A stretch of 64,000 nt of DNA from Kribbella caucasensis (GTDB lineage Bacteria; Actinomycetota; Actinomycetes; Propionibacteriales; Kribbellaceae): NCBI RefSeq assembly GCF_004361855.1, contig NZ_SNWQ01000013.1, forward strand, positions 1 through 64,000, in the 5' to 3' direction. This document shows positions 19,298 to 26,729 of the stretch, piece by piece. Both the position numbers and the translations under genes were made by a program. Below the pieces are notes generated by a model. The model saw nothing but the letters and a program-made list of their open reading frames with translations, had not been told where the DNA came from and made no database searches. How positions within the stretch are numbered: position 1 is the stretch's first letter; each line of letters opens with the position of its first letter.

Positions 19298-19839
19298 GGT
19301 GTGAAGTCGAGCCGATGCTGCATCTGGAGGACGGGTTCGATTTGCGGCCCGCCACGACCGCGGACGCCGTACAGATCGCTGCCTGGATGGCTCAGCCGCA
19401 CATCCGGAAGTGGTGGCAGCAGGACTGGTCGGTCGAGCGGTGGGCGCAGGCGCTCGACGAGCAGGCGGCGGGCGAGCACTCGATCCCGTGTGTGGCCGCG
19501 CTCGACAGTGAGGACCTCGGTTACGTGGAGCTCTACCGGGTCCGGCACGACCGGCTCGCGGAGTACTACGCGGCCGACGAGCACGACTGGGGCGTGCATC
19601 TGGCCATCGGCGACAGCGCCCGGACCGGCCGGGGGATCGGCCGCCGGTTGCTCCGGTCGCTGGCGGACGCGGTCCTGCGGGCGGATCCCCGCTGTGACCG
19701 GATCGTCGCCGAGCCGGACGCCGGGAACGCCCCGTCGGTGCGCGCGTTCGGCGCGGCCGGCTTCGTCACCCAAGGGGAGCTACAGCTGCCCGAGAAAACC
19801 GCACTACTGATGGTTCGGACCCGGACCGTGGAGGCATGA
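19294..19839 (+). CDS. GNAT N-acyltransferase of siderophore biosynthesis (RhbD/IucB-like)
   Basis: The 181-residue protein has the siderophore acyltransferase opening LRPATTADAVQIAAWMAQPHIRKWW and the acetyl-CoA pyrophosphate loop GRGIGRRLL near residue 113, followed by PDAGNAPSVRAFGAAGF. It acylates the N-hydroxylated diamine to form the hydroxamate. The GTG at 19294 overlaps the preceding stop (GTGA), which I prefer over the ATG at 19315 on coupling grounds. In desferrioxamine operons the equivalent enzyme is DesC; here operon order favours the RhbD reading. Confidence 0.85.
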   Translation: MRCEVEPMLHLEDGFDLRPATTADAVQIAAWMAQPHIRKWWQQDWSVERWAQALDEQAAGEHSIPCVAALDSEDLGYVELYRVRHDRLAEYYAADEHDWGVHLAIGDSARTGRGIGRRLLRSLADAVLRADPRCDRIVAEPDAGNAPSVRAFGAAGFVTQGELQLPEKTALLMVRTRTVEA

Positions 19840-19840
19840 C

Positions 19841-21136
19841 ATGACAACCGCCCACTACGACGTGATCGCGATCGGCAGTGGCCCGTTCAATCTAGGGCTG
19901 GCCGCACTGGCTCACGGTCTGGACGACGTGACCCTGGCGGTCTTGGACAGCCGGCCCGAGTTCACCTGGCACCGCGGGCTGATGTTCGACGACGCGATGC
20001 TGCAGGTGTCGTTCCTCGCCGACCTGGTCAGCCTGGTCGAGCCGGCCCACCCGTTGTCGTTCCTGTCGTACCTACGCGACAACGACCGGCTGTACCAGTT
20101 CTACGTGCGGGAGAAGTTCCACCCGACCCGGCGTGAGTACGAGGCCTATCTGCGGTGGTGCGCGGCGCAGCTGGACTCCCTGCACTTCGGGCACGACGTG
20201 ACGGCCGTGGAGTGGGACGGCGATGTCTACACGCTGACGGTGGAGCGTGCGGGGGAGACGGTCGAGTACAGCGCTCGCCACCTGGTTCTCGGCGTTGGTA
20301 CGGAGCCCGCGCTCCCCGCTGCGCTGCAGGGCCTGCCGGAGGAGCGCTTCCTGCACTCGGCGGACTACCTGTACCGGCGGGACGACCTGCTGCGTACCGG
20401 GAAGGTCACTGTGATCGGGTCGGGGCAGTCCGGTGCCGAATGTGCACTTGACCTGCTGCGTGCGAACGCCTCTGGTGGTCCCGCGGTGAGCTGGCTGACC
20501 CGGACACCGTCGTTCGCGCCGCTCGACTACTCCAAGCTGGTGCTGGAGATGACCACTCCGTCGTACGTCGACTACTTCCACGCGCTGGATGAGCCCGCGC
20601 GCGACCGGCTCGTCAAGGAGCAGTGGCGGCACTACAAGGGCATCTCCTCCGACACACTCGACGACATCCACGACGTGCTCTACCAGCGCGACCTGGGGAC
20701 GGCCGCGGTAGCACCGGTCGAGCTGCAGTGCGGTGTGGCCGTCGTGTCGGCCGTCGCTCGCGCGGACGGTCTCGAGCTGACTCTGCAGCACGGTGACAGC
20801 GGCCGTACCTTCCAGCACCTCACGGAGGCCGTGGTGGCCGCCACTGGTTACCGCAACCGTCCGCTGCCGTTCCTGAAGCCCTCCGTCGAGTCGCTGGTAC
20901 GCCGGGACGCCGCCGGCCGCTGGGTGATCAACAGGGACCACAGCGTCGGCGCGGACGAGTCACTGGCCGGCCGGTTGTTCGTCTCCAACGCGGATCTGCA
21001 CAGTCACGGCGTCGCGGCACCCGACCTCGGGATCGGGGCCATCCGCAACGCGACCATCCTGAACGCCGTCGCCGGGCGGGAGATCTTCCGGCTGCCCAAG
21101 TCCACCGCGTTCACGAGCTTCACCCTCCCTGCATGA
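19841..21136 (+). CDS. Diamine/lysine N-monooxygenase (flavin-dependent)
   Basis: The 431-residue class B flavoprotein monooxygenase has the FAD site GSGPFNLGLAAL (12-23), the NADPH site GSGQSGAECALDLL (about 193) and the ATGY motif (AATGYRN). It hydroxylates the terminal amine of the decarboxylation product using NADPH and oxygen. It starts two bases after the acyltransferase stop and overlaps the last synthetase gene by four. Substrate choice between putrescine, cadaverine and 1,3-diaminopropane cannot be read reliably. Confidence 0.9.
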   Translation: MTTAHYDVIAIGSGPFNLGLAALAHGLDDVTLAVLDSRPEFTWHRGLMFDDAMLQVSFLADLVSLVEPAHPLSFLSYLRDNDRLYQFYVREKFHPTRREYEAYLRWCAAQLDSLHFGHDVTAVEWDGDVYTLTVERAGETVEYSARHLVLGVGTEPALPAALQGLPEERFLHSADYLYRRDDLLRTGKVTVIGSGQSGAECALDLLRANASGGPAVSWLTRTPSFAPLDYSKLVLEMTTPSYVDYFHALDEPARDRLVKEQWRHYKGISSDTLDDIHDVLYQRDLGTAAVAPVELQCGVAVVSAVARADGLELTLQHGDSGRTFQHLTEAVVAATGYRNRPLPFLKPSVESLVRRDAAGRWVINRDHSVGADESLAGRLFVSNADLHSHGVAAPDLGIGAIRNATILNAVAGREIFRLPKSTAFTSFTLPA

Positions 21137-22881
21137 GCTGGTCGCGCTGCTCGGTCGAGTTGCTGGAGAAGCTGATCTCGCAGTTCTGCACGGAAGACCT
21201 GTTGCGGCCCGTCGACGGCCGGCTGGATCTCGGCGGAATCAGCTACGGGTTCGAGTCGACCCGGGGCGCGTTCGGCAGCTACCGCGTGCGTCCGGGCTCG
21301 GTCCGCCGCACGATCACGGGCATCCTCGGCAACGACGAGAGCGAGCGCGCGACCGATCCCGTGCAGTTCCTGGTGGACGCCGCTCAGGTGCTCGACATCA
21401 GCGGCACCACCGTCGCGGGGTACGTCTCGGAGCTGTCCAACACCCTGGCCGCAGACGCGCGGATGGCCGCAACCGCAGTACTCAACAAGGATCTGGTCGG
21501 CCAGGACTACTGGCAGCTCGACGGACACCTGACGGGCCACCCGTTGCTCGTGGCCAACAAGGGCCGAGTCGGATTCTCCGCCGACGACAGTGCCCGCTAC
21601 ACCCCCGAAGCCCGTACGCCGCTCCGCCTGGTCTGGCTCGCCGTGCGCCGAGGGCTCGCCGAGTTCCGGGGTACACCGGATCTGTCGGAGCACTCGGTGG
21701 TCGGGCGCGAACTCGGTCCGGTCGTGCTGGAGGAGTTCCGCGCCAAGCTGGTCGACCCGGACTCGTACGTGTGGTTGCCGTGTCATCCGTGGCAGCTGGA
21801 CCACGTCCTACGGACACAGTGGGCGCGGGAACTCGCCTCCGGGGAGATCGTGGTGCTCGGGGACGGACCGGACGACTACCTGCCGACACAGTCGATTCGC
21901 ACGATGGTGAACGTGTCGCAGCCGTTGCGGTATCAGGTGAAGCTGCCACTGAAGATCCTGAACACGTCCGTGTACCGGGGGATCCCCGAGCACTGCTCGT
22001 TGGCCGCGCCGATGGTGACGCAGTGGTTGCGCGGGCTCTGGTACCGCGACGAGGTGCTCGGGCGACTCGGGACGGAACTGCTGGGCGAGGTGGCGTCCGT
22101 GACCGTGCGGCACCCACAGTTGTCGTCGGCGCCCGGAATCCCTTACCAGTGGACGGAAACGCTCGGGTGCATCTGGCGCGATCCACTGCAGCCCCGGTTG
22201 CAACCAGGGGAGACGGCCTGGCCGCTGGCCGCCGTACTGCATCGGGACGCGGCTGGTGAGCCACTGGTCGGCGTGTTGATCCAGCAGTCCGGTGCCGATG
22301 CCGACGCGTGGGTCGCTGACCTGCTGTCCGCGCTAATCCGCCCACTGCTGCACCTGATGCACCACTACGGGATCACCGTGAATCCGCACGGTGAGAATCT
22401 CGCCGTCGTCTGCGGACCGGAAGGGATGCCGGCCCGCATCGTCATCAAGGACATCGTCGACGACGTCAACCTCTCTACCGACCCCGTCTCCGCCCGAGGA
22501 CTGGAGCCCGACTCTCATGACCGCGTGCTACCCCGCAAGCCGTGGTACGTCCTGAGGCAGTACCTGGTGGACGCCCTCTATCTGGGTGTGCTGAGCCCGC
22601 TGGCCGACCTCCTGTCCGACTCCGGTCTGCTCGACCCCGACCGCCTGTGGGGCCGCCTCCGCGGCGAACTCGAGCTCTACGCCAGCACCTTCCCCGAACA
22701 CGCCGACCGTCTCGCCGCGACCGCCCTGCTCGGCGAAACCTTCGCTCGGTACCCCCTCAACGGCTACCGCCTAACCCTCGGCTACACGGACCTAGATACC
22801 CGCCCCCCGATCCCCACCACCGGCCGCATGCCGAACCCGCTCCACAAAGCCGACGCCATTCCGGCGAGAAGCTGGGCGTAA
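21133..22881 (+). CDS. NIS siderophore synthetase (IucA/IucC family), second copy
   Basis: This 582-residue synthetase carries DGHLTGHPLLVANKGRVGFS (ATP site), CHPWQLDHVL, PTQSIRTMVN, VKLPLKILNTSVYRGIP and the NPHGENLAVV catalytic stretch with ferric-reductase-like tail RIVIKDIVDDVNLS. It is more IucC/AlcC/DesD-like than the first copy. In two-synthetase pathways this enzyme adds the second hydroxamate arm to citrate. The ATG overlaps the monooxygenase stop (ATGA), making all five genes one coupled unit. No siderophore exporter or uptake system follows. Confidence 0.88.
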   Translation: MSWSRCSVELLEKLISQFCTEDLLRPVDGRLDLGGISYGFESTRGAFGSYRVRPGSVRRTITGILGNDESERATDPVQFLVDAAQVLDISGTTVAGYVSELSNTLAADARMAATAVLNKDLVGQDYWQLDGHLTGHPLLVANKGRVGFSADDSARYTPEARTPLRLVWLAVRRGLAEFRGTPDLSEHSVVGRELGPVVLEEFRAKLVDPDSYVWLPCHPWQLDHVLRTQWARELASGEIVVLGDGPDDYLPTQSIRTMVNVSQPLRYQVKLPLKILNTSVYRGIPEHCSLAAPMVTQWLRGLWYRDEVLGRLGTELLGEVASVTVRHPQLSSAPGIPYQWTETLGCIWRDPLQPRLQPGETAWPLAAVLHRDAAGEPLVGVLIQQSGADADAWVADLLSALIRPLLHLMHHYGITVNPHGENLAVVCGPEGMPARIVIKDIVDDVNLSTDPVSARGLEPDSHDRVLPRKPWYVLRQYLVDALYLGVLSPLADLLSDSGLLDPDRLWGRLRGELELYASTFPEHADRLAATALLGETFARYPLNGYRLTLGYTDLDTRPPIPTTGRMPNPLHKADAIPARSWA

Positions 22882-23140
22882 CCCGGCTCCGTGACGTATC
22901 GTTACTGCGGGTGTAGGAGGCGTTACCGGCGCTCCAAACCCAAATTAGACAACAGTCTGGAGACAATCGTCCGGATCACGGGCAGGATGGCGTCTAGGGC
23001 GAGATGATCGACCGTCAATTGTCGAGCATGGCGCCACAGGGGGCGTTCTGGAGGGGATCAGTGCCCGCGAACCGGGCCTGGTACCGCGGTGCATCGCCAT
23101 GGACGACTACGAACAAATCGTCAGATAAGGACGCTTGCCA
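22882..23140. other. Intergenic region with a nine-codon leader ORF
   Basis: This 259-base gap is visibly less GC-rich than its surroundings. ATG 23099 opens a nine-codon reading frame, MDDYEQIVR, whose TAA (23126-23128) begins the TAAGGA that serves as ribosome binding site of the next gene. A small dyad AGAC-aaca-GTCT occurs near 22947. I see no clear terminator for the siderophore operon. Confidence 0.35.
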
Positions 23141-23680
23141 GTGTCGGTGACCGACATCTCGTCTGTCTCGTGCCCGTTGAGTCGCTCCGAGCGGGATGCG
23201 TTGTTCGACGCTCTCCGCTACTACCGGAACCAGTTACAGGACGCCTGGTCGGACGAGACCATCCATGAGAGCTTCCGTAGCGCCTCGGGCGAGCAGGCAC
23301 CGGCATCGCGTGGTCAATGTGGCGTGAGTTCGGCGTGGTTGGTGGAAAGACTCCGTGCGGATGACCGGAGTTTAAAGCTGTCCTACTGCTACGGCGATGT
23401 GCTGTCGACCGTTGACGACACCCCGGTGCTTCCTCGGCATTGCTGGGTAGAGATCGGTGACGAGGACGATCCAGGACGCCTGGTCGTCGACCTCACCGGC
23501 GATCAAGCGGAGAGTCTGCGGGACTATCCGGTGCTCTGTCTACCGCACGACGAGCTGAGGCGTGACCTGCGGACCGAGTACCGGGTGACGTACGTCCGGC
23601 TGGACCCGGAGGGGCTGCGAAACGACCTGGTTCAGCCCCGGCTCGGCATCCTGAAGCGGCGGCTGCGGGCCGGGATCTGA
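23141..23680 (+). CDS. YunG-like papain-fold protein
   Basis: The 179-residue protein shows the spaced residues of the YunG family: a GQC cysteine (SRGQCGVSS, C60), HCWVEI (H100) and VVDLTGDQ (D117), which would make a Cys-His-Asp triad of papain or transglutaminase type. The start is uncertain; GTG 23141 lies 9 bases after AAGGA, while TTG 23135 is too close. Family function is unknown. It is 66 bases upstream of the Mom-like gene on the same strand and may form an operon with it. Codon use is less GC-biased than in the siderophore genes (for example TTTAAA at about 23371), a hint of transfer. Confidence 0.7.
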   Translation: MSVTDISSVSCPLSRSERDALFDALRYYRNQLQDAWSDETIHESFRSASGEQAPASRGQCGVSSAWLVERLRADDRSLKLSYCYGDVLSTVDDTPVLPRHCWVEIGDEDDPGRLVVDLTGDQAESLRDYPVLCLPHDELRRDLRTEYRVTYVRLDPEGLRNDLVQPRLGILKRRLRAGI

Positions 23681-23746
23681 CCGTCCCCGCGGGTAACATC
23701 TATCTCAGGGTGTCTTCGACATCACAGTAAGACAGGAGGCGCGATT

Positions 23747-24682
23747 ATGCGTGCCCTTGCCGCTGGGGCGGAATTCGATGCCATCGCCCCCCTTCAACCG
23801 CCGGCCAAGTTCATGCTGGACGACTGCCGTGTCGGTGACCCGGCCTTCGCCGCCCAGGTGCTTGCGTCCGCGACACGGCACAAGGTGGAAGCGCGGGCGC
23901 TCGCAGTTCGCACTCTGCTGCATCTCCCGCGGGTTGCCGCGCACAACGGCCGGATCGGACTGCGCCAGCTGGAGGCCGAGCTGCGCAACTGCGCGGTCGG
24001 TCTGCGTGCCGATCAGCAGAAGGTCGAGGATCTGATCCCGACCCGTTCCTTCCCGCTGGCGGATCTGCGGTTCGTCGAATGTGCGGGTGACGGGGAGGTC
24101 GTCGAGATCTTCAACCATCTGCACTATCTGCGCAGCGCTCGTCCGGGCTCGCGGAATTTCGCCCTGGTGGACCCGGTGGACGGCCGCCCGGTCACCTTGT
24201 GCAGCGTCACGCCGCTCGAATGGCCGGTGGTCGGCAAGCAACTCGGCAAGCAGTTCGGAATTCCGCTGGACCGGATCTGGGACGTATCCCGGGTCTATTC
24301 CTTCGACGTTGCCCCGAGCAACGCCATTTCGTACATGCTGTCCCGGGTTCGGGCCGTACTGCGTGGGCCGGAGGTCGAGCTGTTGACGACCGCCGTCGAC
24401 CCGAATCTCGGCTTCACCGGGTCGAGCTATCGGGCGGCCAACTGGCAGCATTGGTTGTCGGTCAAGCCCCGGCCCTACCTGTACGTCGACGGGTCGTACC
24501 TCAGCCCCCGTCAACTGCGACTGAGGTACGGAACCGCCAATCTGTCCGAGGTGCGAGCCCAGTCGGGTGCCCTGGTCCAGCACAGCCGGGCAAGGCTGGT
24601 CGAGTCGAAGATCTTCTGCTGCCGGGTGCGTGGCGAGACCGAAAGCCTGACCCCGGGTGAGGCCAGGCTGGTCCGCCGTTGA
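23747..24682 (+). CDS. GNAT-fold protein with Mom-like (DNA modification) signature
   Basis: The 311-residue protein has a helical N-terminal region (about 1-100) and a C-terminal domain with the sequence logic of phage Mu Mom and relatives: HYLRS (126-130), SNAISYMLSRVRAVLR (191-206), and AVDPNLGFTGSSYRAANW (216-233) in place of the Mom-type SFADP-x2-G-x2-G-x-VYQAANF. Mom is a GNAT-fold enzyme that modifies adenine in DNA. The match is by motif recognition only. The N-terminal extension is not part of known Mom proteins as I recall them. AGGAGG precedes the ATG. A terminator hairpin follows the stop. Confidence 0.6.
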   Translation: MRALAAGAEFDAIAPLQPPAKFMLDDCRVGDPAFAAQVLASATRHKVEARALAVRTLLHLPRVAAHNGRIGLRQLEAELRNCAVGLRADQQKVEDLIPTRSFPLADLRFVECAGDGEVVEIFNHLHYLRSARPGSRNFALVDPVDGRPVTLCSVTPLEWPVVGKQLGKQFGIPLDRIWDVSRVYSFDVAPSNAISYMLSRVRAVLRGPEVELLTTAVDPNLGFTGSSYRAANWQHWLSVKPRPYLYVDGSYLSPRQLRLRYGTANLSEVRAQSGALVQHSRARLVESKIFCCRVRGETESLTPGEARLVRR

Positions 24683-24683
24683 G

Positions 24684-24716
24684 GTCAGGGCACCCGGGGT
24701 TTCCGGATGCCCTGAC
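24684..24716. terminator. Bidirectional terminator hairpin
   Basis: GTCAGGGCA (24684-24692) and TGCCCTGAC (24708-24716) form a nine-bp stem, with a further CGG/CCG pairing inside. It starts two bases after the Mom-like stop and lies 12 bases from the stop of the convergent miniprotein. Confidence 0.7.
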
Positions 24717-24727
24717 TGGGGTCGGGC

Positions 24728-24886
24728 TCAGCCCGACATGCTGTAGGCGACGACGCTGTACAGCCCGAAGCAGAAGATCGTCAGTACTCCCAGCAGCAGG
24801 AGGACGAGAACCTGCTTCCAGAACGAATACAAAAGGGCTGCTGCGATCACCATCAGAATCAATACCAGAGCGCTGTTCTCAGTCAT
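24728..24886 (-). CDS. 52-residue membrane miniprotein, two hydrophobic helices
   Basis: The minus strand reads MTENSALVLILMVIAAALLY followed by SFWKQ and a second hydrophobic run LVLLLLLGVLTIFCFGLYSVV-like (about 26-47), ending MSG. GAGGG stands 6 bases before the ATG. Two helices with a short basic turn form a hairpin membrane protein. It resembles no family I can name; many conflict and toxin systems use such peptides, but there is no direct evidence for that here. It lies convergent to the Mom-like gene and downstream of the two PfkB-type genes on their strand. Confidence 0.6.
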   Translation of the reverse strand: MTENSALVLILMVIAAALLYSFWKQVLVLLLLGVLTIFCFGLYSVVAYSMSG

Positions 24887-25050
24887 CGGGATCCCTCACT
24901 TCCATGGCTGACTCGGGTTTGCATTCCTGGCGGTGTGCGCTAGATTGGGTCCCCTTCACCGCTTGACTTTGCTGGTTTCAGTGAACAGCACGGCAATTGG
25001 GTGTCAACGCCGTTTATTTGGCAGCGATACCGATCGCCGACCGGTCGCCG

Positions 25051-25087
25051 GCTTGCCAAATTGGCGCCGGAGTTGCCAATTGGCGAC
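25051..25087. repeat. Two near-identical palindromes around GCCAATTGGC
   Basis: TTGCCAAATTGGCG (25054-25067) and TTGCCAATTGGCG (25073-25085) are successive palindromic sequences 19 bases apart. A related CGGCAATTGGG lies at 24991. They sit just downstream of the first PfkB-type gene's stop. They could be binding sites or part of a transcription end. Confidence 0.5.
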
Positions 25088-25118
25088 GACCCCGACGGCT
25101 GCGGCGGCGTACTGGCAG

Positions 25119-26618
25119 TCAGCTTGGGTTGCGGAGCTTTCGCTCGATCCGATCGCGGTCCGGCATCATCGACGACTCGGTGTAGTCCTCGGCGGCACAC
25201 TCCATCGCGGCCGTGGCCCAGGCGGCGACGCCGACGCTGAACTGGCCGTCGTCGATCAGCTTGGCCGCGAGGGCGGCGCAGAAGGCGTCACGGGTGATCG
25301 CCGAGACCTTGGAGAACGACGAAGTGGTCGGCAGCCGGCGCAGTTCGGGCACCGTCTGCGAGTAGACCAGCCCGCTCCCGTTCTCGAGCAGGCAGAGCGT
25401 GCCCAGCCCGCGGTCCAGCAGATGTTCGGCCAGCCTGCCAGGGTCGAACCTGGTCTCGTCCGGCGGCAGGTACCGCTTCAACTCCCAGGTGTGGCCGACC
25501 AGGAAATCGATCATTCCCAGGTGCTGCCGGGAGAGCCGGTCGTTCCGATAGGGCTGGCCGGGGGTGACGATCACGGTCGGGTGGTGACCGGTGCCCGAGC
25601 GGGCCAGTTCGAGCGTGCGATGCAGAGTCTCCAGCGGCACCTCGAAGGTGGCGAGGACGGCATCGGCGTCGGTGATCTGGCGAGACAGCAGCTCGATATC
25701 GCGAATGCCGAGGTTGATCGCGCTCTTGTTCCGCCATACGGCCGCAATGCTGTCGCCCAGCGACAGTTCCATCACGCCGGTCAGCGGGGTCCGCGCGCCG
25801 GGCACGATCTTCAGCAGCGACGTGTCGACGTTCTCGTCGCGAAGGTGGTCGACGATCATCTGGCCGAACCAGTCGTCGCCCAGGGCGGCCACCAGACTGA
25901 CCTTCAGTCCGAGGCGCGCCGCGGCGACGGCCTGGCTGACGCCCTTGCCGCCCGGGAGCAGCAGGCAGTCGTCGGCCAAGGTCGAGGTCTCGTGCTGGGG
26001 AATGACGTTCGTCCGCCAGACGAAGTCGAACACCGCGCCGCCCACGACGATGACCCGGCCGGCGGGCCGGGGCCGACGAGCGGATGCCGGGAACGGTTGT
26101 TTGTCGGGCTCGTCTGGTTCCAGCGGGTCGGGCAGGATCAGCCGGCGGGCCAACTGCCGGAACACCTCTGGCTCGATGGTTCCGCGCAGGGTCCGATCGC
26201 TGGGCGCGACCGGCGCCGAGATGCCGATCGCCAGATGTAGCTGACGCCAGTTCGCGAGCAACGTCGTGCGGCGCTGCATGAGCGAGGTGGCCCGAAGGGA
26301 TCGGACCACCCGGTCATCGAACCCGTGCTCGACATAGGCATCCGCAAGAAGACCGGCACCAAGGACGGAGTCGGCGACGATCCGGTGCGTTCCGTTGGCG
26401 AGTTCCCTGATCGCCTTGCTGATGACCTGTAATGCGGCCTCCGGCGGCTCGACCTCATGCCGGGCCGCGTGCTCCAGCACCGATGGCAGGCGAAGGAGTG
26501 AGCCGTCTCCGGCATCACGCAGCCGGGACGCGACCAATCCGCCGCGCATCCGGAGCTTCTGCAACGCAAGCGCCACCACCACGGCTTCGGACGTGTCCGG
26601 TTCCTCGCGGTTGGCCAT
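25119..26618 (-). CDS. Uncharacterised helical domain fused to a PfkB/ribokinase-like domain, copy 1
   Basis: The 499-residue protein has an N-terminal helical domain (about 1-165: ALALQKLRMRGGLVASRLRD, NGTHRIVADSVLGAGLLADAY, NWRQLHLAIG, DRTLRGTIEP) and a PfkB domain from about 188. The first PfkB motif is present as PGGKGVSQAVAAARLG (222-237). The second, normally DTTGAGDAF, reads SAITRDAF (439-446): the base Asp D444 remains but the GAG anion hole is gone. The kinase activity is therefore doubtful or altered. ATG 26618 is chosen because both copies share GGGGxGCGAATGGCC at the start. I know no function for the N-terminal domain. Confidence 0.75.
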   Translation of the reverse strand: MANREEPDTSEAVVVALALQKLRMRGGLVASRLRDAGDGSLLRLPSVLEHAARHEVEPPEAALQVISKAIRELANGTHRIVADSVLGAGLLADAYVEHGFDDRVVRSLRATSLMQRRTTLLANWRQLHLAIGISAPVAPSDRTLRGTIEPEVFRQLARRLILPDPLEPDEPDKQPFPASARRPRPAGRVIVVGGAVFDFVWRTNVIPQHETSTLADDCLLLPGGKGVSQAVAAARLGLKVSLVAALGDDWFGQMIVDHLRDENVDTSLLKIVPGARTPLTGVMELSLGDSIAAVWRNKSAINLGIRDIELLSRQITDADAVLATFEVPLETLHRTLELARSGTGHHPTVIVTPGQPYRNDRLSRQHLGMIDFLVGHTWELKRYLPPDETRFDPGRLAEHLLDRGLGTLCLLENGSGLVYSQTVPELRRLPTTSSFSKVSAITRDAFCAALAAKLIDDGQFSVGVAAWATAAMECAAEDYTESSMMPDRDRIERKLRNPS

Positions 26619-26729
26619 TCGCACCCCGGCGCCTGCGACTGTCGGTCACCAGCAAGTATGGACGATCCCCCGCAAACCCGCAGGGCCCGCCGGAGTGTTC
26701 GGGCAGCCTGAGGGTGGGCAGCTTTCGGA

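Noticed and set aside
16140..22881. Straight desferrioxamine (desABCD) annotation
   Set aside because: Two synthetases are present and the gene order differs; it is kept only as a possible alternative product class.
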